Below, piece after piece: positions 32,442 through 40,572 of a DNA stretch of 64,000 bases (its first letter is position 1; every line of letters begins with the position of its first letter). Source of the stretch: Luteibacter sp. UNC138MFCol5.1 (GTDB lineage: Bacteria > Pseudomonadota > Gammaproteobacteria > Xanthomonadales > Rhodanobacteraceae); the NCBI RefSeq assembly GCF_900110505.1, contig NZ_FODZ01000003.1, positions 40,447 to 104,446 of the forward strand, in the 5' to 3' direction. The notes under the pieces are model-generated. The model made no database searches, was not told where the DNA came from, and saw only the letters and a program-made list of their open reading frames with translations. A program made the translations under genes and the position numbers.

Positions 32442-34327
32442 GTACGATGCGCCCGCTGTTGATCCTGCTTGCCCTCCTGGGGCTCGCGCTTCCCGCGTTC
32501 GCGCAGTCGTCGCCGGAGGCGCCGGCGCGCCCGGCCCTGATCGTGCTCGGTTACCACGACATCCGCGACGACGTGCGTACCGGCATCGATCGCGATCCGG
32601 ACGCCCTGAGCACCGACCACCTCATCGCGCATTTCGACTGGCTCAAGGCGAACGGTTACAACGTCGTCAGCCTCCAGCAGGTCGTCGATGCGACCAACGG
32701 CGGCGCGCCGCTGCCGCGCGACGCGGTGCTGCTCACCTTCGACGACGGCCTCGTCAGCTTCTACACCCGCGTCTATCCCCTGCTGCGCGCCTACCACTAT
32801 CCCGCCGTGCAGGCGCTGGTCGGCTCGTGGATGGACATGCCCGCCGGCCAGCGCATGCCGTACAACGGTGCCGACTGCGACCGCTCGTGCTTCCTCAGCT
32901 GGGAACAGGTCGAGGAAATGCAGAAGTCGGGGCTGGTCGAGTTCGCCTCGCACTCGTGGCAGATGCACCAGGGCATGAACGCGAACCCGCAGGGCAACCT
33001 GCTGCCGACGGCCGCCGCGCTCGCCTACGACGCCACGAAACAGCGCTACGAAACGGTCGACGAGTACAAGGCGCGCATCCGCGCCGATCTTTCGCGCAGT
33101 GCCGATGAGATCGAGAAGCACACGGGCGTGCGGCCGCGCGCCGTCGCCTGGCCGTACGGCGCGTACACGCAGATCGGCCGCGATGTCGCGCGCGACGTGG
33201 GCATGCCGGTGACCTTCAGCCTCGGCGACAAACTGCCCACGCTCGTTCCCGGCAAGACGATCCCCCGCATCCTGGTCAGCGACAACGTCACCGCGAACCG
33301 CCTCGGCTGGCTGATGCGCCATTCGTCGCGTATCGATCCGACGCGTGCCGTCCAGATCGACCTCGACTACGTCTACGACCCGGACCCGGCACAGCAGGAC
33401 CGCAACCTGTCGAAGCTGCTCGACCGCATCAAGCGCCTCCACCCCAGCCAGGTCTGGCTGCAGGCGTATTCGGATCCGGACGGCGACGGCGTGGCCGATG
33501 CCGTGTACTTCCCGAACCGCCACCTGCCGGTGCGCGCCGATCTCTTCTCGCGCGTCTCCTGGCAGCTGCGCACCCGCGCGGGCGTCCGCGTGTACGCCTG
33601 GATGCCGGTGCTCGCCTTCCGCTTTCCGCAAGGTCGGGACCTGCCGTCGCTCGGCGGCGAGCCGAAAGCCGGCGGCGACCACTTCCGCCTCGCGCCTTAC
33701 GATCCGAAGGTCCGCGCGATGATCGGCGACGTCTACGAAGACCTCGCCATGCATGCCGACGAAGCCGGCGTCCTCTTCTCCGACGACGCGTACATCCGCG
33801 ACACGGACCGCCTCGGCCCGTGGGCGAAGAACACGGCCGCGCAGAACACGCAGGCGCTGATCGACTTCACGCTCGAACTCGCCACGCGGATGAAGCGGTG
33901 GCGTCCGCAGTTGCTGACCGCCCGCAACCTCTTCACCCGTCCGATCGTGCAGCCGAAGGCGGAGGCCTGGTTCGCGCAGAGCCTCCCGGCGTTCAACAAG
34001 GCGTACGACATGACCGCGGTGATGGCGATGCCGCAGCTGGACAAGCAGGCCGACACGCTCGGCTGGTATCGGAAGCTCGTCGACGCCGTGGCCGCGACGC
34101 CCGACGCGCTGGAACACACGCTCTTCGAGTTCGCCACGCAGGACTGGCGCACGAAGCAACCGATCCCCGACGCGGCGCTCGCCGAGCGCATGCGCGCCGT
34201 GCAGGCGAAGGGCGCCCGTCACATCGGCTACTACCCCGACGACTTCATTCGCGACCACCCTGCCCTCGAAGCCATACGGCCGACCATTTCGGCGTCCGAC
34301 TATCCCTATCCGGAGCCCGCGCGATGA
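32438..34327 (+). CDS. pgaB: PgaB: PNAG de-N-acetylase and glycoside hydrolase
   Basis: A 629-residue periplasmic protein with a signal peptide ending FAQSS and without a lipobox, unlike the E. coli lipoprotein. The N-terminal polysaccharide deacetylase domain has LTFDDG (metal Asp), FASHSWQMH (metal His pair) and WPYGAYTQ. The C-terminal domain (about 320-629) is the GH153-type TIM barrel with YDPDPAQQDRNLSKLL and QAYSDPDGDGVADAVYFPNR, then VYAWMPVLAF. It partly deacetylates and cleaves poly-GlcNAc. The ATGA overlap with pgaA couples translation. Confidence 0.92.
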   Translation: MSTMRPLLILLALLGLALPAFAQSSPEAPARPALIVLGYHDIRDDVRTGIDRDPDALSTDHLIAHFDWLKANGYNVVSLQQVVDATNGGAPLPRDAVLLTFDDGLVSFYTRVYPLLRAYHYPAVQALVGSWMDMPAGQRMPYNGADCDRSCFLSWEQVEEMQKSGLVEFASHSWQMHQGMNANPQGNLLPTAAALAYDATKQRYETVDEYKARIRADLSRSADEIEKHTGVRPRAVAWPYGAYTQIGRDVARDVGMPVTFSLGDKLPTLVPGKTIPRILVSDNVTANRLGWLMRHSSRIDPTRAVQIDLDYVYDPDPAQQDRNLSKLLDRIKRLHPSQVWLQAYSDPDGDGVADAVYFPNRHLPVRADLFSRVSWQLRTRAGVRVYAWMPVLAFRFPQGRDLPSLGGEPKAGGDHFRLAPYDPKVRAMIGDVYEDLAMHADEAGVLFSDDAYIRDTDRLGPWAKNTAAQNTQALIDFTLELATRMKRWRPQLLTARNLFTRPIVQPKAEAWFAQSLPAFNKAYDMTAVMAMPQLDKQADTLGWYRKLVDAVAATPDALEHTLFEFATQDWRTKQPIPDAALAERMRAVQAKGARHIGYYPDDFIRDHPALEAIRPTISASDYPYPEPAR

Positions 34328-35574
34328 ACGGCGGCCTTGTCCACGCGTTGCTCGAATTCGCGTTCTATTACCCGCTGGTGATGTCGCTGATCTGGATGAG
34401 CGGCGGCGTCATCTACTTCATCCGCTGGGAGCGCCGGGAACCCTCGCGCGTGCGTCCGCGGATGCTCGGCGAATACCCGATGGTCAGCCTCGTCGTGCCC
34501 TGCCACAACGAGGGCGAGCAGGTGCGCGAGACGATCGCGCACCTCGCCTCGCAGCAGTATCCGAACTTCGAGATCATCGCCATCAACGATGGCTCCACCG
34601 ACGACACGGGCGCACAGCTCGACCAGCTGATGGAGCAGTACCCGGCACTGCGCGTGATCCACATGTCCAGCAACCAGGGCAAGGCGATGGGGCTGCGCGC
34701 CGCCGCGCTGGCCTCGCGTGCCGACTTCCTGGTGTGCGTGGACGGCGACGCGTTGCTCGACGACTACGCCACGCACTGGATGATGATGCACATGCTCGAG
34801 AGCCCGCGCGTCGCCGCGGTCACGGGCAACCCACGCATCCGCAACCGGTCGACGCTCCTGGGCAAGCTCCAGGTCGGCGAGTTCTCGTCGATCATCGGCC
34901 TGATCAAGCGCGCGCAGCGCGTCTACGGCCGCATCTTCACCGTCTCGGGCGTCATCGCCTGCTTCCGCAAGAGCGCGTTGCACGATGTCGGCTACTGGAA
35001 TACCGACATGGTCACGGAAGACATCGACGTGAGCTGGCGGCTGCAGATGCGCCACTGGGAGATCCGCTACGAGCCCAACGCGCTGTGCTGGATCCTGATG
35101 CCCGAGACGCTCCGTGGCCTGTGGAAACAGCGCCTGCGGTGGGCCCAGGGTGGCTCGGAGGTGCTGTTGCGCTACACGACGAAGCTCTTCAAATGGCGCC
35201 AGCGCCGCATGTGGCCCGTGGCGTTCGAGTACGTGATGAGCCTGCTGTGGTCGTACACGATGGCGACCATCGTGACGCTCTGGGTGCTGGGCCGGCTCAT
35301 GCCCCTGCCGCCGTCGCTGTACATCGACACGCTGCTTCCCCAGTGGCACGGCGTGGTGCTCGGCGCGATCTGCCTGCTGCAGTTCCTCATCAGCCTGCTC
35401 GTCGATCGCCGCTACGAAACGCGCATCGGGCGCAACTACTACTGGATGATCTGGTACCCGCTGGTCTACTGGGTACTCAACACGGCGACCTCGATCGTCG
35501 CGATGCCCAAGGCGCTGATGAAGCGCAAGGGAACGCGTGCGGTATGGGTGAGCCCGGACCGGGGCCTGCGATGA
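34324..35574 (+). CDS. pgaC: PgaC: poly-beta-1,6-GlcNAc synthase
   Basis: A 416-residue family-2 glycosyltransferase in the inner membrane. Two N-terminal and three to four C-terminal hydrophobic segments flank the catalytic core, which carries NDGSTDDT (first Asp), VDGDALL (DxD), TEDIDVSWRL (catalytic base) and QRLRWAQGG (QxxRW). It polymerises GlcNAc from UDP-GlcNAc and pairs with PgaD. The ATGA overlap with pgaB and with pgaD shows one operon. In E. coli the PgaC-PgaD complex is the c-di-GMP receptor; the diguanylate cyclase at 39008 in this window could feed it, but that is inference. Confidence 0.95.
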   Translation: MNGGLVHALLEFAFYYPLVMSLIWMSGGVIYFIRWERREPSRVRPRMLGEYPMVSLVVPCHNEGEQVRETIAHLASQQYPNFEIIAINDGSTDDTGAQLDQLMEQYPALRVIHMSSNQGKAMGLRAAALASRADFLVCVDGDALLDDYATHWMMMHMLESPRVAAVTGNPRIRNRSTLLGKLQVGEFSSIIGLIKRAQRVYGRIFTVSGVIACFRKSALHDVGYWNTDMVTEDIDVSWRLQMRHWEIRYEPNALCWILMPETLRGLWKQRLRWAQGGSEVLLRYTTKLFKWRQRRMWPVAFEYVMSLLWSYTMATIVTLWVLGRLMPLPPSLYIDTLLPQWHGVVLGAICLLQFLISLLVDRRYETRIGRNYYWMIWYPLVYWVLNTATSIVAMPKALMKRKGTRAVWVSPDRGLR

Positions 35575-36014
35575 AAGCCGAAGCCATCCTCATCCAGCGG
35601 CCCGAGCGCCAGTCGAAGGCGCAGAAAGCCGCCTTCGCCGCCATCACCGTGTTCGCGTGGCTCTTCTGGGCGTTCCTCTGGCTGCCGCTGGTGACGCTGG
35701 GCGCCTGGGCCTTCGGCCTGCGCAACGCCTACGTGCAGTTGCACGTGCTCTCACCGATCAGCGACGGGGGCGACATCAACGTCATCCTCATCGTGGCGAT
35801 CGTCTGTGCCGTCGTGTTCACCGGCTGGTCGAACTACAACCGGGCGCGGTTCTCGGGCAAGCAGAAGCGCCGCGGCAACAAGCCGGTCGGCGTGGTGGAA
35901 ACCGCCGCCGCCATCGGAGCGACGACGGAAGACGCCACCCGCCTCCTGCATCACCGCCGCGCGGTGATCAGCGTTTCCGAAGCCGGTTTCCTCTCGGTCG
36001 ACGACGTGCGCTGA
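35571..36014 (+). CDS. pgaD: PgaD: PNAG synthase accessory subunit
   Basis: A 147-residue protein with two membrane segments (ITVFAWLFWAFLWLPLVTLGAWAFG, residues 25-49, and NVILIVAIVCAVVFTGW, residues 68-85), the PgaD layout. Sequence conservation in PgaD is low; identification rests on topology and position. Its start overlaps the pgaC stop by 4 bases. The C-terminal 60 residues are cytosolic. A long REP-like inverted repeat follows directly. Confidence 0.85.
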   Translation: MKAEAILIQRPERQSKAQKAAFAAITVFAWLFWAFLWLPLVTLGAWAFGLRNAYVQLHVLSPISDGGDINVILIVAIVCAVVFTGWSNYNRARFSGKQKRRGNKPVGVVETAAAIGATTEDATRLLHHRRAVISVSEAGFLSVDDVR

Positions 36015-36036
36015 TCCAGACGGGCTGGCTGCGTGC

Positions 36037-36130
36037 CCTGTGGGAGCGGCCCTGGCCGCGACAGCTTTTCGCGGAGAGCGGCAGGGCCTCCGCGCCTCGC
36101 GAAAAGCTGTCGCGGCCGGGTCCGCTCCCA
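36037..36130. repeat. REP-like long inverted repeat (GTGGGAGCGG family)
   Basis: Two 35-base arms at 36037-36071 and 36096-36130 are reverse complements with about three mismatches. Each outer end reads TGTGGGAGCGG and each inner end GACAGCTTTTCGCG. It lies between the convergent pgaD and egtB-D ends and may stop both transcripts. Another member is at 63881-64000. Confidence 0.8.
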
Positions 36131-36142
36131 CAAGGCATCGAG

Positions 36143-38317
36143 TCAGTCGATCGCTTCCAGCAGGTAGACCCCGAACGCCGGATCCGCCGAGATCCACTCG
36201 CGCCCGATACGCCACCCGCCGCGAGCCGCGAGCCGCGCGAACGAGGCGGGCGTGAACTTGTGCGAGTTCTCGGTGTGGATGGATTCGCCCGCTGCGAGAG
36301 GGAACGTTCGCCCGGCGATCGTCACATGCTGGTCGACGCGGCTGACGAGATGCATCTCGATGCGTTCGCGTTCCGCACTCCATAGCGCGCGGTGCTCGAA
36401 CGCGTCGACGTCGAAGTCGCCGCCAAGCTCGCGGTTGACCCGCACGAGGACGTTGCGATTGAACGCCGCGGTGACGCCTTCGGCATCGTCGTACGCCGCC
36501 AGCAGCACGTCGATGTCCTTGACCTGGTCCGCGCCCACGATGAACCGCGCTCCCGCACCGAGTCGCTCGCGCACCGAGCGCAGCAGATCGGCCGCCTCGT
36601 CGTGCGTGAAGTTGCCGATCGTCGAGCCCGGGAAGAACGCGACCACGGGCCGGCCGGCGAACGCCCTGGGGACCTCGATGTCGCGGGTGAAATCGGCGAC
36701 CAGCGGATGCACGGTCAGCGACGGATACGCGGCGCGAAGGCGCTTCGCCGCGCCATCGAGCGCGTCGGGGCTGATGTCCACCGGCACGTAAGCGGATATC
36801 CAGGGCGCGGCGTCCAGCAGCATGCGCGTCTTGTCGCTCGCGCCGCTGCCCAGTTCCAGCAACACGGCGTCTTCGGGGATCGACGCCGCGAGCGCCGGTG
36901 CGATGTCGCGCAGGAGCGAGGTCTCTGTGCGGGTCGGGTAGTACTCGGCGGTCCGACAGATCGCTTCGAAGAGTTCGGAGCCCGTCGCGTCGTAGAAGTA
37001 TTTCGGCGAGAACGTCTTCGGCGCCGAGGAAAGACCGGCGAGCGTGTCGCGCAGGAAGGCCAGGCGATCGCCATCCGGCGAGGTGCCGCCGTCGCGTGCG
37101 AGCCGCACGCCGGAGAACATCCAGCGCTGCGCCGGGCGGTAGAAGTTCCGGTATGTCGGACGCGCGTGGCCGGCCGGCGTCACGCAGGCACCACCGCGCA
37201 GCACCATCTGGCCGCTCATGAACTTGCCGTTGTACTCGCCCACGGCGTCGTCCGCCGCCCTGAAGCCGGGGTACGGCGCGTACGCGCTCGCGGTCCACTG
37301 CCAGGCCACGTCGTCGATCTGGCGCAGATCGTCGCGCGTGCGGACGGCGTGCTCCCATTCGGCTTCGGTCGGCAGCCGTGCGGCGGCCCAGCGGGCGAAC
37401 GCGTCGGCCTCGTAGTAGCTGACGTGCATGACGGGGGCATCCGGATCCACCGGACGCCAGCCGCCGGGGGTCATGTGCGACCAGGAAGTGCCGTCGTGCT
37501 GCCAGTAGAGCGGCGCGTCCCAGCCTTCCTCCCGGCATTGCGCCCAACCATCGGACAGCCACAGTTCCGGACGCCGGTAGCCGCCCTGCGCCATGAAGGC
37601 CAGCCACTGACCGTTCGTCACCAGGCGGTCGGCGATCTCGAACGGCTCGAGCCAGACCGTATGCGCGGGGCCCTCGTTGTCGAAGGCGAAGGTCCCGGTC
37701 TTCACGCCGATCGGCACCGGTCCACCGCCCACCGGACGGAAGCGCGCGGCACCTGCCGAGGGAAGCCCCGGCCACGCCGGATCGAACGCCGGTTTCAGCG
37801 GCGATTGCGCGAACAGGTGCTGCACGTCCATCACCAGGAGCTCCTGATGCTGCTCCTCGTGTGCGAGACCCAGCTCGAAAAGCGCCGCGAGGTCCGCGGA
37901 CAAGCCCTGTGCCAGAAGCACGCGCATGTGGGCGTCGACATGCTCGCGATACGCCAGCACGTGCTGCGTCGCCGGACGCGTGAGCAGCCCGCGCATGGGC
38001 CGCGGGTGGCGGGGGCCCACCGCGTCGTAGTACGAGTTGAAGAGGTAGCCGAAGTCCGGATCGAAGACGCCGTAACCCGGAAGGTTCGGACCGAGCAGGA
38101 AGGTTTCGAAGAACCACGTCGTGTGCGCGAGATGCCACTTCGCCGGACTGGCATCGGGCATCGACTGCACCACCATGTCTTCCGCCCCCAGCGAGGCGAC
38201 GAGGGCGAGCGTGCGGGCCCTGACCGCGTCGAAGCGGTCGGCCGGCGAGGCGGCGGCGAATCCCGGCCGCGCGGCGGCGGCGCCGGACGGCGCGGTGGTA
38301 TCGAGCATGACTTGCAT
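36143..38317 (-). CDS. EgtB-EgtD fusion for ergothioneine synthesis
   Basis: A 724-residue protein. The EgtB half (about 1-405) has the DinB-type helical domain with metal motif KWHLAHTTWFFE and LGLAHEEQHQE, then the FGE-like domain with LPTEAEWEHA, VMHVSYYEADAFARWAA and the closing FSGVRLARD. After a linker of about 10 residues (GGTSPDGDR) the EgtD half starts at FLRDTLAGLSS and carries PKYFYDATGSELFEAIC, LLELGSGASDKTRMLL and AFFPGSTIGNF, the histidine N-alpha-methyltransferase motifs. It would trimethylate histidine and then add the thiol sulfur oxidatively. I chose the ATG at 38317 with GGAG upstream. The order is opposite to fungal Egt1. Confidence 0.88.
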   Translation of the reverse strand: MQVMLDTTAPSGAAAARPGFAAASPADRFDAVRARTLALVASLGAEDMVVQSMPDASPAKWHLAHTTWFFETFLLGPNLPGYGVFDPDFGYLFNSYYDAVGPRHPRPMRGLLTRPATQHVLAYREHVDAHMRVLLAQGLSADLAALFELGLAHEEQHQELLVMDVQHLFAQSPLKPAFDPAWPGLPSAGAARFRPVGGGPVPIGVKTGTFAFDNEGPAHTVWLEPFEIADRLVTNGQWLAFMAQGGYRRPELWLSDGWAQCREEGWDAPLYWQHDGTSWSHMTPGGWRPVDPDAPVMHVSYYEADAFARWAAARLPTEAEWEHAVRTRDDLRQIDDVAWQWTASAYAPYPGFRAADDAVGEYNGKFMSGQMVLRGGACVTPAGHARPTYRNFYRPAQRWMFSGVRLARDGGTSPDGDRLAFLRDTLAGLSSAPKTFSPKYFYDATGSELFEAICRTAEYYPTRTETSLLRDIAPALAASIPEDAVLLELGSGASDKTRMLLDAAPWISAYVPVDISPDALDGAAKRLRAAYPSLTVHPLVADFTRDIEVPRAFAGRPVVAFFPGSTIGNFTHDEAADLLRSVRERLGAGARFIVGADQVKDIDVLLAAYDDAEGVTAAFNRNVLVRVNRELGGDFDVDAFEHRALWSAERERIEMHLVSRVDQHVTIAGRTFPLAAGESIHTENSHKFTPASFARLAARGGWRIGREWISADPAFGVYLLEAID

Positions 38318-38343
38318 GGGGAACTCCGTGGTGCGGCGGGGCA

Positions 38344-38721
38344 TCAGTCCGGCGTGTGCTCGATGCTGACGCGGTCCGCGTAGAAGGCGAGGTGGCCCCG
38401 GATCGGCGCCACGGCGTCGTAGGGGGCCTCGTAGGTCCAGATGGCGTCGGTGGCGCCGGGCGCGTCGCCCGGGAGGCTGAAATACGATGCCTCGCCCTTG
38501 TACGGGCAATAGGTGTGGGTGTCGCTGCGGCGCAGCGCCTCCATTCGCGCGTCGTCGCGCGGCAGGTAGAAGACGGGGCGATAGCTCGCCTCCCGCAACA
38601 CGAGGGCGGCGCGGGTCTCGACGATGACCTCGTCGCCGTAGCGGACGACGACACGGCCACCGGCCGGTTCGACGGTGATGGGATGATCGGGACCGGGGAT
38701 CCTGCGGGGACGTTCGGACAT
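38344..38721 (-). CDS. DUF427 domain protein
   Basis: A 125-residue protein with the DUF427 signature: VVVRYGDEVIVETRAALVLRE at the start, the RPVFYLPRDDARMEALRRSD part, HTYCPYKGEASYFSL and the closing YDAVAPIRGHLAFYADRVSI. Function unknown; the fold is a small beta barrel. GAGGAA precedes the ATG. Its stop lies 27 bases before the EgtB-EgtD start and overlaps an alternative upstream ATG of that gene, so it is probably cotranscribed with it, but a metabolic link to ergothioneine is not known. Confidence 0.88.
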   Translation of the reverse strand: MSERPRRIPGPDHPITVEPAGGRVVVRYGDEVIVETRAALVLREASYRPVFYLPRDDARMEALRRSDTHTYCPYKGEASYFSLPGDAPGATDAIWTYEAPYDAVAPIRGHLAFYADRVSIEHTPD

Positions 38722-39007
38722 GGCGCGTTCCTCTTTCCTCAAGCGGTTTTCCCATCCTGCGACCCGTGGGCGGCGAATCCAAGCCGACTGCCCGGAACAG
38801 GTGAGATTACCGATTCGCATGAATCGCGATCTTGTACGGTTTTCGCCGTTTCCGCGGCATGCTTGCCGGACTTCTTCACACATGGCCACCCCGCGCCTTT
38901 ACCATGGCGCTGCGTCCTCCGGGGGGAGGCGGATGAGCCCGCGTGCCTAAACATCCCGACGAGCCGGCCGATATGACTATCAGGTTGCAGATGGCGGGAG
39001 GCTCGCC

Positions 39008-40516
39008 ATGAAAGCCCGGGTCGCCGCGGTCGCTCTCGTCGCGGCTCATGCGTTGGCGTTGCTCACCGTGCCGGTCTCCGGCATGGCGATTTCGTATGTC
39101 TTCTTCTTCGGCGTCGCCGCCCTCGCGATGGGCAGCGTCGTGTACGCCTGGACGCGCTCCGGCACCCCACGGGACAGGCGCTGGTGGCTGCTGCTGGCCA
39201 GCCTCGCGCTGTGGATGACCGGCATGGCGTTGTCGGCGCGACAGAACTACGTGCTGGACAACTCGAATCCCGCGCCCGGCGACAGCATGTTCTTCTACAT
39301 CCTGTACGTGCTGCCGGTGCTGGTTTCCGTTTCGTCCGCGCCGGTGGCCGCGCGAAAGCGCTGGGCGATGTCGATCGACCTCGTGCTGGCAACGCTCCTG
39401 GGCGTGCTGTTCTACGTACGCACGTTCTCCATCGTCTCCGTGCAGGGCGCCATGGGCACCCAGCAGGCGACCGACGTCGCCTACATGCTCGATTTCGAGA
39501 ACGCGTGCCTCGCCATGGCGGCGCTGCTGCGATACGTCGCCACCGATCGCAAGGACGATCACTTCTTCTTCCGCGGCGTCACGGCGTTCTTCGTGACGTA
39601 TGCGATCTGCGGTTACGTCTACAACCACCACGTCGCGCTCGCCGGTCACCCGGAGTTCGGCACATCGCCCTTCGACGCCCTGCTCGACCTGCCCTTCCTC
39701 GCGCTGTTCATCGCCGCGGTCACGCGCCAGCCGCAACGCCACTGGCACCCGCCCGTCTACCTCGTGCGCTTCGTGCAGAGCGCCAGCCCCACGTTCCTCG
39801 CGATGAGCGTGCTCGGCTTCGGCCTGATGGTGATCCCCGGCTATCCCACGCTGGGCATCGTCGGCGCGATCGCCGCGGTGATCGGGATCGGCCTGCGCGG
39901 CACGCTCGCCCAGGTCGACCTCGTCGAGGAGGAATTCCGCCTTTCGCGGAGTCGCGACGAGTTGCAGGGCCTCGTCTTCGTCGACAGCCTCACCGGGCTC
40001 GCCAACCGTCGGGCGCTCGACGAGCGCCTCTTGCGCGAATGGCACCGCCAGGGCCAGCAGGAGCCGATCTCGCTGCTCATGATCGACGTCGACTTCTTCA
40101 AGGAATACAACGACCGCTTCGGCCACCTCGCCGGCGACGAATGCCTGCGCGCCCTCGCCGCGGGCATGCTGGCGCATGGCACGCGAGCCGGCGATTTCAT
40201 CGCGCGTTTCGGCGGCGAGGAGTTCGCCGTCGTGGCGCCCGGTACGCGTCCCGGGGAGGCGCTCGCGCTGGCCGAGTCCCTGCGCGCGCACGTCGAGTCG
40301 TTGCAGATCGCGCACCCGGCGAGTCCATTCCAGCGCCTGACGATCAGCATCGGGGTCGGCCTGGCGCATCCAAGCTCCGACGGCGGCCCCCTGGACCTGC
40401 TCAATGCCGCGGACCGGGCCCTGTACCGGGCCAAGCAGTCGGGTCGGAACCGGGTCGGCGCACCCGACGGCCCGCGGCTCGGCGCCGCCCGCGCCGACAC
40501 CCGGCGCATGAGTTAA
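39008..40516 (+). CDS. Membrane diguanylate cyclase
   Basis: A 502-residue protein. Residues 1-310 hold eight to ten hydrophobic segments (a MASE-type sensor of unknown ligand), followed by a coiled linker (DLVEEEFRLSRSRDELQ) and a GGDEF domain (about 320-490). The active loop is GGEEF, with the metal-binding DVDFFKEYNDRFGH and a possible inhibitory RxxD site (RAGD) five residues before it, so feedback by c-di-GMP is possible. No EAL domain. The ATG is preceded by GGGAGG. It may signal to the PgaC-PgaD complex in the same window, but no direct link is shown. Confidence 0.9.
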   Translation: MKARVAAVALVAAHALALLTVPVSGMAISYVFFFGVAALAMGSVVYAWTRSGTPRDRRWWLLLASLALWMTGMALSARQNYVLDNSNPAPGDSMFFYILYVLPVLVSVSSAPVAARKRWAMSIDLVLATLLGVLFYVRTFSIVSVQGAMGTQQATDVAYMLDFENACLAMAALLRYVATDRKDDHFFFRGVTAFFVTYAICGYVYNHHVALAGHPEFGTSPFDALLDLPFLALFIAAVTRQPQRHWHPPVYLVRFVQSASPTFLAMSVLGFGLMVIPGYPTLGIVGAIAAVIGIGLRGTLAQVDLVEEEFRLSRSRDELQGLVFVDSLTGLANRRALDERLLREWHRQGQQEPISLLMIDVDFFKEYNDRFGHLAGDECLRALAAGMLAHGTRAGDFIARFGGEEFAVVAPGTRPGEALALAESLRAHVESLQIAHPASPFQRLTISIGVGLAHPSSDGGPLDLLNAADRALYRAKQSGRNRVGAPDGPRLGAARADTRRMS

Positions 40517-40572
40517 CCCCGTTTCGTCCCCTGCGCCGTTTCACCGTCATGTCCCCCACGAGGTCATGCACG

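Noticed and set aside
35751..38660. A 969-codon open frame on the minus strand
   Set aside because: Alternative frame of the EgtB-EgtD gene and pgaD; all recognised motifs are in the other frame.
39184..40572. Upstream extension of the VWA gene frame
   Set aside because: It overlaps the diguanylate cyclase in another frame; the signal peptide at 40573 fixes the start.
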